A DNA stretch of 64,000 nt, from assembly GCA_017745235.1 (NCBI GenBank), contig JAGHZU010000016.1, positions 18,810-82,809 on the forward strand. Reading direction: 5' to 3'. The translations under genes and the position numbers were made by a program. Shown piece by piece: positions 23,738-34,857 of the stretch (positions within the stretch are counted from its first letter, which is position 1; the number at the start of each line of letters is the position of its first letter). The DNA is from Caulobacter sp. Lineage in GTDB: Bacteria; Pseudomonadota; Alphaproteobacteria; Caulobacterales; Caulobacteraceae. Under the pieces are notes generated by a model. The model had not been told where the DNA came from, searched no databases, and was given only the letters and a program-made list of their open reading frames with translations.

Positions 23738-25702
23738 CTATGCCTGGGCGGCGGCCGCCACGGCCTCGGCGGTAATGCCGAATTCCTTGTAGAGGCGCTC
23801 GTACGGGGCCGAGGCCCCGAAGCCGGTCATGCCGACGAACTTGCCGTTCTCGCCGATGAAGCGGTCCCAGCCCATGCGGATGGCGGCTTCAACGGCCACG
23901 CGCACCGGAGCGGTCCCGATGACCGAGGCCTTGTAGGCGTCGGCCTGCTGCTCGAAGAGCTCCCAGCAGGGGGTGGAGACTACGCGGGTCGGCTTGCCCT
24001 GGGCCTGCAGGATGTCGCGGGCGGCGACGGCGATCGACACCTCGGTGCCTGAAGCGAAGATCGTCACGGCCGCCTCGCCGCCCTCGGCGGCCAGCAATTC
24101 GTAGGCGCCCTTGGCCGAGCGATTCTCGACCGCGTCGCCGCGCACGCCGGGAACCTTCTGACGCGACAGGCACATCACCGACGGGGTCGCCTTGTGTTGC
24201 AAGGCGATCTGCCAGCATTCGGCGGTTTCGACCGCATCGGCCGGACGGAAGACCAGCAGGTTGGGGATGGCCCGCAGCGACGCCACGTGCTCGACCGGCT
24301 GGTGGGTGGGGCCGTCCTCGCCCAGGCCGATGGAGTCGTGGGTCATCACGTGGATGACGCGCGCCTGCATCAGGGCGCCCAGGCGGATGGCTGGGCGGCT
24401 GTAGTCGGCGAAGGCCAGGAAGGTGCCCGAATAGGGAATGACGCCGCCATGCAGGGCCATGCCGTTCATGGCCGCCGCCATGCCGAATTCGCGCACGCCG
24501 TAGTGGACGTAGCGGCCGGCGTAGTCAGGGGTGTCGAACGCGCCCATGCCCTTAACGAGGGTATTGTTCGAGCCGGTCAGGTCGGCAGAGCCGCCGATCA
24601 TTTCCGGAATCGCCGGGATCAGCTGGTCCAGCGCCGAACCGGAGTGAACGCGCGTGGCGTTGGCGGGCTTGGTCTGAGCGGCGGCCTCGATGTGGGCGGT
24701 CAGTTTGTCGAAGGCGCCGGCGGGCAGGTCGCCGTTCATCGCCCGCTCGAACTCGGCGGCCTGCGGGCCGGCCTTGAGGGCGGCCTCCCATGCCTTGCGG
24801 ACGCGCGCGCCGCGACGGCCCACGCTCTTCCAGGCCTTGGCGATGTCGTCCGGCACGGTGAACGGCGCGGCGTCCCAACCCATGGCCACGCGCGAGGCGG
24901 CGATTTCGCCGTCGAACAGGGTGTAGCCGTGGCTGTGAGGGTCGCCTTCCTTCGGGCCCGCGCCCTTGGAGATCAGGGTTTTGCAGGCGATCAGGGTCGG
25001 GCGGTCCTGCTTCGTGGCCCAGCGCAGGGCGGCGGCGATCTTGCCGTGGTCGTGGCCGTCGACGGCCTTGACCGCCCAGCCAGCGGCCTTGAAGCGCAGA
25101 AGCTGGTCGCCGGTCTCGGCGATGGTGGCCTCACCGTCGATGGTGGTGTTGTTGTCGTCGAACAGCACGGTCAGCTTGGAGAGCTTCAGGCGGCCGGCCA
25201 GGCTGATGGCTTCGTGGCTGACGCCTTCCATCAGGCAGCCGTCCCCGGCGATCACCCAGGTGCGGTGGTCCACCACGTCCTTGCCAAAGCGGCTGGCCAG
25301 GTGGGCCTCGGCCATGGCCATGCCCACAGCGGTGGCCAGGCCCTGGCCCAGCGGACCGGTCGTGGTTTCCACGCCCGGGGTGTGGTGGACCTCGGGGTGG
25401 CCGGGGGTAAGCGAGCCCCACTGACGGAAGTTCTCGATCTCTTTCATCGTCACGGCCTTGAAGCCGGTGAGGTGAAGCAGGGAATACAGCAGCATCGAGC
25501 CATGGCCGGCCGACAGCACGAAGCGGTCGCGGTCGGCCCAGTCTGGCTTGGACGCGTCGAACTTGAGGAACTTGCTCCACAGCACTGTCGCGACGTCGGC
25601 CATGCCCATCGGCATGCCCTGGTGTCCCGACTTGGCCTTGTGAACGGCGTCCATCGAAAGGACGCGGATCGCGTCGGCCATCTTGATGGGCGAAACGGGC
25701 AT
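23738..25702 (-). CDS. tkt: Transketolase
   Basis: A 654-residue thiamine-diphosphate enzyme of the pentose phosphate pathway that interconverts pentose, heptulose and triose phosphates and so can make sedoheptulose 7-phosphate. [19 protein letters not shown] is the usual start; [16 protein letters not shown] carries the thiamine GDG motif; [18 protein letters not shown] and LSRQKVPG are conserved. The start is the ATG at 25702, with GGAA upstream; an upstream frame to 25756 has no family sequence. The fused heptose enzyme follows after 10 bases, so heptose activation may share its transcript. Confidence 0.96.
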   Translation of the reverse strand: MPVSPIKMADAIRVLSMDAVHKAKSGHQGMPMGMADVATVLWSKFLKFDASKPDWADRDRFVLSAGHGSMLLYSLLHLTGFKAVTMKEIENFRQWGSLTPGHPEVHHTPGVETTTGPLGQGLATAVGMAMAEAHLASRFGKDVVDHRTWVIAGDGCLMEGVSHEAISLAGRLKLSKLTVLFDDNNTTIDGEATIAETGDQLLRFKAAGWAVKAVDGHDHGKIAAALRWATKQDRPTLIACKTLISKGAGPKEGDPHSHGYTLFDGEIAASRVAMGWDAAPFTVPDDIAKAWKSVGRRGARVRKAWEAALKAGPQAAEFERAMNGDLPAGAFDKLTAHIEAAAQTKPANATRVHSGSALDQLIPAIPEMIGGSADLTGSNNTLVKGMGAFDTPDYAGRYVHYGVREFGMAAAMNGMALHGGVIPYSGTFLAFADYSRPAIRLGALMQARVIHVMTHDSIGLGEDGPTHQPVEHVASLRAIPNLLVFRPADAVETAECWQIALQHKATPSVMCLSRQKVPGVRGDAVENRSAKGAYELLAAEGGEAAVTIFASGTEVSIAVAARDILQAQGKPTRVVSTPCWELFEQQADAYKASVIGTAPVRVAVEAAIRMGWDRFIGENGKFVGMTGFGASAPYERLYKEFGITAEAVAAAAQA

Positions 25703-25900
25703 TGGAGTTCCGTCGATTGCTTGTTTTGCAGGGCTGCGCGACGGGGCAGGTCGCACGATGACCCTCGTGGGTCAACCCACAGCCGGATCGCATGGAGCGG
25801 CCGGTCGCCGCTCGTGGACGCTATGCAACATCATCCGGAGGCGCTATAGGTGGCGGCCGACTTATGCTCATTTTAAGCATAACCTCGAAAGGCCGGTCTC

Positions 25901-27937
<2,037 letters not shown>

Positions 27938-28041
27938 GTTGTCCTCCGCCGCGTTGAAGGGCGCGCCTTGTTTCGTTCCTGCGCCGGCGTGCTAGGAACG
28001 GGCATGCCGATGCTCGACGATGCGACCCCGGGGAAGACTTC

Positions 28042-29358
28042 GTGACCGCCATCTTTCCCGTCATCCTGTGCGGTGGCGCCGGCACGCGTCTGTGGCCGGC
28101 TTCGCGTCCAGATCGACCCAAGCAGTTCCTCAAGCTGCTGGGGGCCCATTCCAGCTTCCAGGAAACGCTGTTGCGGGTGCGCGATCTGGCTGAGGGGCGC
28201 GACGTCATCGTCGTGACCGGGATGGGCATGGTCGAAATGGTTCGCGAGCAGGCCCGAGAGATCGGCGCGTCCATCACTGTCCTGGTCGAACCCCAGGCCC
28301 GCAACTCCGCCCCCGCCGTGGCCGCCGCCGCTGTCCTGGTCGAGCGCCTGGACCCGGGTGGCGTGATGCTGATGCTGGCCGCCGATCACCATGTCGGTGA
28401 ACCGGAAGCCTTCCGCGAGGCGGCTCGGGTGGCGGCGGAAGCGGCCAACCAGGGACTGATTGTCACCTTCGGCGTGCGCCCCACCGGGCCGGCCACGGGC
28501 TTCGGCTACATCCGTCCGGGGGAGCCGGCGGGCCAAGGCGTATTCCGGGTCGCCGCGTTCGTCGAGAAGCCCGATCTGGAGACGGCCCGGCGCTACGTCG
28601 CCGAGGGGTACCTGTGGAACAGCGGCAACTTCGCCTTCCGGGCGGCGATCCTGCTCGGCGAGCTCCGGAGGTTCGAGCCCACGGTGGTCGAGGGCGCGCG
28701 GGCGGCCCTCGCCGACGCAGTGGTCGAGGCCGGCTTGGTGCGGCTGGATGCAACGGGATTCGCCCGCGCCGCCAGCATCTCGATCGACTACGCGGTGATG
28801 GAGCGGACCGACCAGGCAGCGGTGGTGCCGGCCGCCTTCGACTGGTCGGACCTTGGCGCCTGGGACGCGATCTGGGGCGCCTCACCGCAGGATGGCGCCG
28901 GCAACGCCGCCCAGGGCGACGTGACTTTGGTCGACACTACCGGCGTCCTGGCTCGCTCCACCGGCCCCTTCGTCGGTGCGATCGGGGTCAGCGACCTGAT
29001 GATCGTGGCTGAACCCGATGCGGTGTTGGTCTGCCGCCGCGACGACGCTCAGGCGGTCAAGGTGCTGGTCGACGGGCTTAAGGCCAAAGGGCGTGGTTTG
29101 GCGCAGCGTCATTCCACGACGATCGGCGGCGGGGTCGAGCGCCAGTCCGTGGTCCAGACCGATCGGGCCGGCACGGAGTTATGGCGGTTGGCGGCTGGAG
29201 CGAGTGCGGTGGTCCCGCCAGCCAGCATCCAGGTTCTGTCAGGGGCCCTTGCTGGCCCGGCGGGCGCCTGGAGCGAGGGCGACCGCGAGGATCTGGCGAG
29301 CGAGACGCCGATCGTGGCCGAAGCGCCCACGGTTCTCCTTGTCACCGTCTGGCGTTGA
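28042..29358 (+). CDS. manC: Mannose-1-phosphate guanylyltransferase (short form)
   Basis: A 438-residue enzyme making GDP-mannose from GTP and mannose 1-phosphate. VILCGGAGTRLWPASRPDRPKQ at the start (GTP loop), PQARNSAPAVAAAA, LAADHHV and FVEKPD are all diagnostic. After about residue 350 the usual phosphomannose-isomerase cupin is only partly recognisable (LWRLAAGASAVVPPASIQVL) and lacks the His-rich cupin motifs, so isomerase activity is unlikely. The GTG at 28042 has GGGGAAG 5 bases upstream. It is followed after 35 bases by a GmhB-like phosphatase, linking it to nucleotide-sugar supply for the polysaccharide. Confidence 0.9.
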   Translation: MTAIFPVILCGGAGTRLWPASRPDRPKQFLKLLGAHSSFQETLLRVRDLAEGRDVIVVTGMGMVEMVREQAREIGASITVLVEPQARNSAPAVAAAAVLVERLDPGGVMLMLAADHHVGEPEAFREAARVAAEAANQGLIVTFGVRPTGPATGFGYIRPGEPAGQGVFRVAAFVEKPDLETARRYVAEGYLWNSGNFAFRAAILLGELRRFEPTVVEGARAALADAVVEAGLVRLDATGFARAASISIDYAVMERTDQAAVVPAAFDWSDLGAWDAIWGASPQDGAGNAAQGDVTLVDTTGVLARSTGPFVGAIGVSDLMIVAEPDAVLVCRRDDAQAVKVLVDGLKAKGRGLAQRHSTTIGGGVERQSVVQTDRAGTELWRLAAGASAVVPPASIQVLSGALAGPAGAWSEGDREDLASETPIVAEAPTVLLVTVWR

Positions 29359-29393
29359 CTGGCCTGTCTTGTGAAGCGGTGGCGGCTGACGTA

Positions 29394-29942
29394 ATGGGCC
29401 GTGCCATGTCTAGCCCTCGCCCGCTCAAAGCCGTCTTCTTCGATCGCGATGGCGTCCTCAATGTCGATCACGGCTATGTCCACGATCCGGCGACGATGGA
29501 GTGGACGCCGGGTGCGCGCGAAGCAGTGGCGGCCTTAACCCAGGCCGGAATTTTGACCCTGGTGGTCACGAACCAGGCCGGGGTGGCGCGCGGCTACTAT
29601 GAAGAGGCCGCCGTGGCGCGGATGCATGCGGCGATGCAGGCCGAGTTGGCCAGCCGAGGCGGTCGCCTGGACGCTCTTTATTACTGCCCGTTCCATAAGG
29701 ATGCGGTGGTCGAGGCCTATCGCCACGAGGATCATCCGGATCGCAAGCCCAACCCAGGCATGGTGTTGCGGGGATTGAAGGATTGGAACCTGGATCCTGC
29801 CGACTGCGTGCTGATCGGCGACAACGAGACCGATGTCGAAGCGGCTCGCCGGGCGGGTATGGACGGCCTGTTGTTCCGCGACGCGGATTTGCTGGCCTTC
29901 ATACGCGCCAATCTCGCCGAGCGTTTGCCGGCTGAATTCTAG
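29394..29942 (+). CDS. gmhB: D,D-heptose 1,7-bisphosphate phosphatase-like HAD protein
   Basis: A 182-residue HAD hydrolase. The nucleophile motif is [17 protein letters not shown], motif [17 protein letters not shown], motif [13 protein letters not shown] and motif [18 protein letters not shown], so all four catalytic motifs are intact. Only YYCPFH of the GmhB zinc loop keeps its Cys; the later Cys pair is absent. It probably removes the C7 phosphate of heptose bisphosphate, and could serve the HddA/HddC branch in place of the degenerate HAD domain at 22546. An ATG at 29406 is an equally possible start, as neither has a strong ribosome site. Confidence 0.85.
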   Translation: MGRAMSSPRPLKAVFFDRDGVLNVDHGYVHDPATMEWTPGAREAVAALTQAGILTLVVTNQAGVARGYYEEAAVARMHAAMQAELASRGGRLDALYYCPFHKDAVVEAYRHEDHPDRKPNPGMVLRGLKDWNLDPADCVLIGDNETDVEAARRAGMDGLLFRDADLLAFIRANLAERLPAEF

Positions 29943-30033
29943 AAAACGGGACGAGGGCGTCGGGATCGCCCCTGGCGTCTGTCGCCTGTGCGCGTTAAAC
30001 GGGCGCGAAATCAAAAAAAGCGCGCAGGCCACC

Positions 30034-30687
30034 ATGCAGATCTTCCTCGACAGCACCGACACCAAGGTCATCGCCGACCTGGCCTCCACCGGCCTGGTCG
30101 ACGGCGTGACCACCAACCCCACCCTGATCGCCAAGGCCGGCCGCCCGATGCTCGAGGTGATCGCCGAGATCTGCGACCTGGTGCCCGGTCCCATCAGCGC
30201 CGAAGTCGCCGCCACGACCGCCGACGCCATGATCGCCGAGGGCAAGAAGCTGGCGGCCATCGCCCCCAACGTGGTGGTGAAGATCCCGCTGACCCGCGAC
30301 GGGCTGGTCGCCTGCGCCGCCTTCGCCGGCGAGGGCATCTCGACCAACGTCACCCTGTGCTTCTCGCCGACTCAGGCCCTGCTGGCCGCCAAGGCCGGTG
30401 CGACCTACGTCTCGCCCTTCATCGGCCGCCTGGACGACTACGGCTTCGACGGCATGGACCTGATCCGCGATATCCGCGCGATCTACGACAACTACGGCTA
30501 CGAGACCGAGATTCTGGCCGCCTCGGTGCGCAATACCAACCACGTCAAGGAAGCCGCGATCGTCGGCGCCGACGTTGTGACCGTCCCGCCGGCCACCTTC
30601 GCCGACATGTTCAAGCACCCCCTGACCGACAAGGGCCTGGAGCAGTTCCTGAAGGACTGGGCCAGCACCGGCCAGTCGATCCTCTAG
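30034..30687 (+). CDS. fsa: Fructose-6-phosphate aldolase / TalC-type transaldolase
   Basis: A 217-residue class I aldolase of the short transaldolase family. [16 protein letters not shown] opens the protein; the Schiff-base Lys is in [14 protein letters not shown] near residue 86, and [21 protein letters not shown] and [12 protein letters not shown] follow. The length equals E. coli FsaA/TalC. Transaldolase activity would connect to sedoheptulose 7-phosphate and the transketolase upstream; aldolase activity is the alternative, and the sequence cannot decide. A strong terminator follows. Confidence 0.92.
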   Translation: MQIFLDSTDTKVIADLASTGLVDGVTTNPTLIAKAGRPMLEVIAEICDLVPGPISAEVAATTADAMIAEGKKLAAIAPNVVVKIPLTRDGLVACAAFAGEGISTNVTLCFSPTQALLAAKAGATYVSPFIGRLDDYGFDGMDLIRDIRAIYDNYGYETEILAASVRNTNHVKEAAIVGADVVTVPPATFADMFKHPLTDKGLEQFLKDWASTGQSIL

Positions 30688-30702
30688 GTTTTCGACGTTC
30701 CC

Positions 30703-30737
30703 AGCGGCCCCGGTTGATCCGGGGCCGCTGTATTTTT
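30703..30737 (+). terminator. Intrinsic terminator after the aldolase gene
   Basis: An 11-base perfect GC-rich stem (30703-30713 with 30719-30729), a 5-base loop, then GTATTTTT. It starts 15 bases past the aldolase stop. Confidence 0.92.
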
Positions 30738-30809
30738 GCGGCCGCGAAGTGGGTTCGCAAATGCGAATTGGCGCGTTAAGCTCCCGGTAATCCACGCGGG
30801 AGCGCGCCC

Positions 30810-31043
30810 ATGAAAGCCGCCGACATCGCCGTCGAGATCTGCATCGCCTCCGCCGAGGAAGCCCTGCGCTTTTCGGGATTCCTCCAGGCCTTCCTTTCGC
30901 GCAACGGCTTCCCGTTCGTAATGGTTCACAGCGACCCCGATTCCCGCGGCGACCATCGCAAGGTGGTGTTCGAGGACGCCGCCGTCAGCCGCCTGTTCGC
31001 CTTGGAGTGGCGGCGCGATCGACTGGCCGCCTGCGGGGCCTGA
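30810..31043 (+). CDS. Small conserved-looking hypothetical protein, 77 residues
   Basis: No family is recognised. The protein opens MKAADIAVEICIASAEEAL, has one SGFLQAFLSRNGFPFVMV stretch and a charged C-terminus ending RRDRLAACGA; no signal peptide or membrane span is clear. An ATG with GGGAG 11 bases upstream, codon usage like its neighbours and placement just after a terminator support a real monocistronic gene. Function is unknown. Confidence 0.6.
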   Translation: MKAADIAVEICIASAEEALRFSGFLQAFLSRNGFPFVMVHSDPDSRGDHRKVVFEDAAVSRLFALEWRRDRLAACGA

Positions 31044-31132
31044 GCTTTCATGCGCACTGCGTAACGGCGTTTGCGGTTTCAAGAATTCGGCCTAGATAGG
31101 GATATCGTTTCTCTCCGCCGCCGAGTTGCGCC

Positions 31133-32533
31133 ATGAACGACCCCAAATCCACCCTTCCTCCGGTCGCCGGTTCCGCGCTCGACATGATCGGCCGCACCCC
31201 GATGCTGGAGGTGCGCAACATCGACACGGGCCCCTGCCGGCTGTTTCTGAAGCTCGAGAACCAGAACCCCGGCGGCTCGATCAAGGATCGTGTGGCCCGT
31301 TCGATGATCGAGGCCGCCGAGGCCGATGGCAGCCTCAGGCCTGGCGGAACGATCATCGAGGCCACGGCCGGCAATACGGGGCTGGGCCTGGCCCAGGTGG
31401 CCACTCTGAAGGGCTACAAGCTGATCCTGGTGGTGCCCGACAAGATGGCGCGGGAAAAGATCCTGCACCTGCGGGCCATGGGCGTGGACGTGCGCCTGAC
31501 GCGGAGCGATGTCGGCAAGGGTCACCCCGAATACTATCAGGACATGGCCCAGACCCTGGCCCAGTCGATCCCGGGCGCGATCTACGTCAACCAGTTCGAA
31601 AACCCGGCCAACCCGCTGGCGCACGAGACCACGACCGGCCCTGAGATCCTCGAGCAGATGGACGGCGACATCGACGCGGTCGTCGTCGGCGTGGGGTCGG
31701 GCGGGACCCTGACCGGCATCGGTCGTTTCCTGGCCAAGGCCTCGCCCAAGACCAGGATGGTGCTGGCCGATCCGGTGGGCTCGATCCTCTGCGACTACGT
31801 GGCGACCGGGACCTATGGCGAAGCCGGCTCGTGGATCGTCGAGGGCATCGGCGAGGACTTCATCCCGGTCAACGCCCAGATGGACCTGGTCTCCAAGGCC
31901 TATTCGATCAGCGACCGCGAGAGCGTCGAGACCGCCCGCCTGCTGCTCCGCAAGGAGGGCATCCTGGCCGGATCCTCATCCGGCACCCTGCTGGCGGCGG
32001 CGCTGAAATGGTGCCGCGAGCAGACCGAACCCAAGCGCGTGGTGACCCTCGTCTGCGACACGGGCTCGAAATACCTGACCAAGATGTTCAACGACTTCTG
32101 GCTGGCGGCCCACGGCTTCGACAACCGCGAGCTGCACGGCGACCTGCGCGACCTGATCGCCAAGCGCTACGCCGACGGCGGGGTGATCGCCATCGGGCCG
32201 GAGGACACCTTGCTGACCGCCTACAATCGCATGCGCTCCAGCGACATCAGCCAGCTGCCCGTCGTGGACCACGGCAAGCTGGTGGGCATCCTGGACGAAA
32301 GCGACATCCTGGCCGCCGTCGAGGGTTCCGACCACGACCGCGCGCCCCGCTTCAAGACGCCGGTCTCCGCGGCCATGACCCGGGCGCTCAACACCCTGCA
32401 AGCCACCCAGGGCGTGGACGTTCTGCCCGAGGTGTTCGACCGCGACGAGGTGGCCCTGGTCTGCGACGGCGAGGAGTTCGTCGGCGTCATCACCCGCGTG
32501 GATCTCATCAACCACCTGCGCCTGGGGGCCTGA
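31133..32533 (+). CDS. Cystathionine beta-synthase (PLP domain plus CBS pair)
   Basis: A 466-residue enzyme condensing serine and homocysteine into cystathionine. The PLP Lys is in NPGGSIKDRVARSMIE near residue 50; TAGNTGLGLAQ binds the cofactor ring; GVGSGGTLTGIGRFL is the phosphate loop. Residues from about 345 hold two CBS motifs (GGVIAIGPEDTLLTAYNRM, ISQLPVVDHGKLVGILDESD), a regulatory module absent from plain cysteine synthase. The gene for cystathionine gamma-lyase follows 89 bases later, so the two form a reverse-transsulfuration route from homocysteine to cysteine. O-acetylserine sulfhydrylase activity is the alternative. Confidence 0.92.
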   Translation: MNDPKSTLPPVAGSALDMIGRTPMLEVRNIDTGPCRLFLKLENQNPGGSIKDRVARSMIEAAEADGSLRPGGTIIEATAGNTGLGLAQVATLKGYKLILVVPDKMAREKILHLRAMGVDVRLTRSDVGKGHPEYYQDMAQTLAQSIPGAIYVNQFENPANPLAHETTTGPEILEQMDGDIDAVVVGVGSGGTLTGIGRFLAKASPKTRMVLADPVGSILCDYVATGTYGEAGSWIVEGIGEDFIPVNAQMDLVSKAYSISDRESVETARLLLRKEGILAGSSSGTLLAAALKWCREQTEPKRVVTLVCDTGSKYLTKMFNDFWLAAHGFDNRELHGDLRDLIAKRYADGGVIAIGPEDTLLTAYNRMRSSDISQLPVVDHGKLVGILDESDILAAVEGSDHDRAPRFKTPVSAAMTRALNTLQATQGVDVLPEVFDRDEVALVCDGEEFVGVITRVDLINHLRLGA

Positions 32534-32622
32534 CGCCCTCGCGCCGGCCTTTACCGTAGGGACGGAAGACCCCACTTTTCCGTCGCAACCCTTTGCGCCC
32601 TTTGCTGCGACCGCGAGCCCGC

Positions 32623-33798
32623 ATGACCGACATCCCCGGCAAGAACCGTCTGGCCTTCGCCACCCGCACGATCCACGGCGGCCAGTTCCCTGATCCCACG
32701 ACCGGGGCGGTGATGGTGCCGATCTACGCCACCTCGACCTACGTCCAGTCGAGCCCCGGGGAGCACAAGGGCTTCGAGTACAGCCGCAGCCACAACCCCA
32801 CTCGCTTTGCGTTCGAGCGCGCGATCGCCGACCTCGAAAGCGGCACGGCGGGCTTCGCCTTCGCCTCGGGCCTGGCGGCGGCCTCGACGATCCTGGAGGT
32901 GTTGGACAGCGGCGCGCACGTGATCGCCAGCGACGACCTGTACGGCGGCTCGTTCCGGCTGTTCGACAAGGTGCGCAAGCGCTCGGCCGGCCTGGCCTTC
33001 AGCTTCGTCGACATGGGCGACCTGGCGGCGATCGAGGCGGCGATCCGGCCCGAGACGAAGATGATCTGGGTCGAAACGCCCACCAATCCGATGCTGCGCC
33101 TGGCCGATCTGGCCGGCATCGCGGCCCTGGCCAAGAAGCATGGCCTGATCACCGTGGCCGACAACACCTTCGCCAGCCCCTATGTCCAGCGGCCGCTGGA
33201 GCTGGGTTTCGACGTGGTCATGCACTCGGCCACCAAATATCTGAACGGCCATTCCGACGTGGTGGCCGGCGTGGCGGTGGTTGGCGACAACGCCGAGATC
33301 GCGGAGAAGCTCAAGTTCCTGCAGAACGCCGTGGGCGCGGTGCTGGGACCGTTCGACAGCTTCCTGGCCCTGCGCGGGGTCAAGACCCTGGCCCTGCGCA
33401 TGCAGCGAGCCTGCGACAACGCCCTGGCCATCGCCAAGTGGCTGTCCACCCGTTCGGACGTCGAGCGGGTGATCTATCCCGGCCTGCCCAGTCATCCGCA
33501 GCATGAACTGGCCCGCCGCCAGATGCAGGGCGGTTTCGGCGGCATCATCTCGGTTGAGCTGAAGGGCGACGTCAACACCGCCCGCCGGGTTCTGGAGCGC
33601 ACCCGCCTGTTCACGCTCGCCGAAAGCCTCGGCGGGGTCGAGAGTCTGATCGAACATCCGGCGATCATGACCCACGCCTCGATCCCCGCCGATCAGCGTG
33701 CGGCGCTGGGGATCAGCGACACCCTCATTCGGCTTTCGGTTGGGATCGAGGACTGCGAGGACCTGATTGCCGACCTCTCCGGGGCTTTGGCAGCCTGA
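32623..33798 (+). CDS. Cystathionine gamma-lyase / Met-Cys metabolism PLP enzyme
   Basis: A 391-residue fold-type I PLP enzyme. FATRTIHGGQFPDPTTGAV, YSRSHNPTR, FASGLAAAS and the PLP Lys in VMHSATKYLNGHSDVVAG are characteristic; SLGGVESLIEHPAIMTHA lies near the end. Gamma-lyase, gamma-synthase and beta-lyase cannot be told apart by eye, but pairing with cystathionine beta-synthase favours the lyase. The ATG at 32623 starts MTDIPGKNRLAFATR; the frame extends to a TTG at 32593 without family sequence. Its last 74 bases overlap the 3' end of the opposing MscS gene. Confidence 0.9.
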   Translation: MTDIPGKNRLAFATRTIHGGQFPDPTTGAVMVPIYATSTYVQSSPGEHKGFEYSRSHNPTRFAFERAIADLESGTAGFAFASGLAAASTILEVLDSGAHVIASDDLYGGSFRLFDKVRKRSAGLAFSFVDMGDLAAIEAAIRPETKMIWVETPTNPMLRLADLAGIAALAKKHGLITVADNTFASPYVQRPLELGFDVVMHSATKYLNGHSDVVAGVAVVGDNAEIAEKLKFLQNAVGAVLGPFDSFLALRGVKTLALRMQRACDNALAIAKWLSTRSDVERVIYPGLPSHPQHELARRQMQGGFGGIISVELKGDVNTARRVLERTRLFTLAESLGGVESLIEHPAIMTHASIPADQRAALGISDTLIRLSVGIEDCEDLIADLSGALAA

Positions 33799-34711
33799 AC
33801 AGGTGATGCTCCTTGTCGCCGGGCATGGCCGGCGACGGGTCCGGCGCCTTCGAGGGGCGCGGCGGGGGCAGGGTGCGGGTCGGGTCCTCGGCCAGCAGGT
33901 GGGCGGCCAGCATCAGGTCGGTCTTGACCGGACCGAAGTCCTCCTTCGCCGTCCAGACCCGGATCGCGGCCTGGGCGAACACTTCCGACAGATCGGTGAC
34001 CTCGATCATCGGGGCCGGGTCCTTGCGCACCCGCGGATCGTTCTCCGCCCGCTCGCGCATCTTCTGCAGCACCGACACCAGGTCGGTCTTCAGCGGCACC
34101 TTGAACAGCACGTCGGCCCGGCGGTTGCGGTGGGTGGAATAGTTCAGGATGACGTCGCCGAACACCTTGCTGTTGGGGATCATCACCTTGACGTTGTCGG
34201 GCGTGGCGATCTCGGTGAACAGCAGGTCCAGCGACTTGACCGTGCCTTGCCGGGTCGAGGTCTCGATCACGTCGCCCACCTTGTAGGGCCGAAACAGCAG
34301 GATCATCACTCCGGCCGCCACGTTCGACAGCGCGCCCTGCAGGGCCAGGCCGATGGCCAGGGAGGCCGCGCCCAGCACGGCGATGATGGAGGTGGTCTGC
34401 ACGCCAACCTGCTGCAGCACCGCCACCAGGCCCACGGCCACGATCGTGTAGCGCACCAGGGACGAGACGAAGCTCTCCAGGGTCGGGTCGGGATTGTTGC
34501 GATGCATCCGGCTCAGGGCGCGCTTGGCCACGCCCGCCAGCCAGCCGGCCATCCAGAAGGTGACGACCAGGATCAGGCCGGCGACCACCAGGTTCACCGC
34601 CACCTTGCCCAGCCAGTCGACGAAATGTCCGAACATGGTCTCGTCGGCCTTCACGTTGGCAATCGAGGGCAGGGTGACGTCGGGCGGGATAACGGAAGGT
34701 TTGGTCTGCAT
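33725..34711 (-). CDS. MscS-family mechanosensitive channel
   Basis: A 328-residue inner-membrane protein. Three hydrophobic segments occupy about residues 20-125: VAVNLVVAGLILVVTFWMAG, YTIVAVGLVAVLQQ and the pore helix SLAIGLALQGALSNVAAG. The beta domain follows (RPYKVGDVIETSTRQGTVKS, MIPNSKVFGDVILNYS), then a Pro/Arg-rich C-terminal tail. It should open on membrane tension to release solutes. The ATG at 34711 begins MQTKPSV after GAGAG. The last 24 codons are read opposite the end of the cystathionine gamma-lyase gene, so the tail may be a recent run-on past a lost stop. Confidence 0.91.
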   Translation of the reverse strand: MQTKPSVIPPDVTLPSIANVKADETMFGHFVDWLGKVAVNLVVAGLILVVTFWMAGWLAGVAKRALSRMHRNNPDPTLESFVSSLVRYTIVAVGLVAVLQQVGVQTTSIIAVLGAASLAIGLALQGALSNVAAGVMILLFRPYKVGDVIETSTRQGTVKSLDLLFTEIATPDNVKVMIPNSKVFGDVILNYSTHRNRRADVLFKVPLKTDLVSVLQKMRERAENDPRVRKDPAPMIEVTDLSEVFAQAAIRVWTAKEDFGPVKTDLMLAAHLLAEDPTRTLPPPRPSKAPDPSPAMPGDKEHHLFRLPKPRRGRQSGPRSPRSQPKAE

Positions 34712-34857
34712 GAAACTCTCGATGGCGCCCCCGCGGCGACCGGTCAACGAACCGTGAGCGCGCGCGTTCCCCATTTTGGCGACGCTTCGCCCTTCGGAAA
34801 CAGTCGGTTACCTAATTTGGCTCGAAACCGCCGCGATCGGCCTCTAAGAGCGCGCCC

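Noticed and set aside
24194..25849. Rightward 551-codon frame over transketolase
   Set aside because: Exact antisense of tkt, with repetitive Gly/Val/His sequence and no ribosome site.
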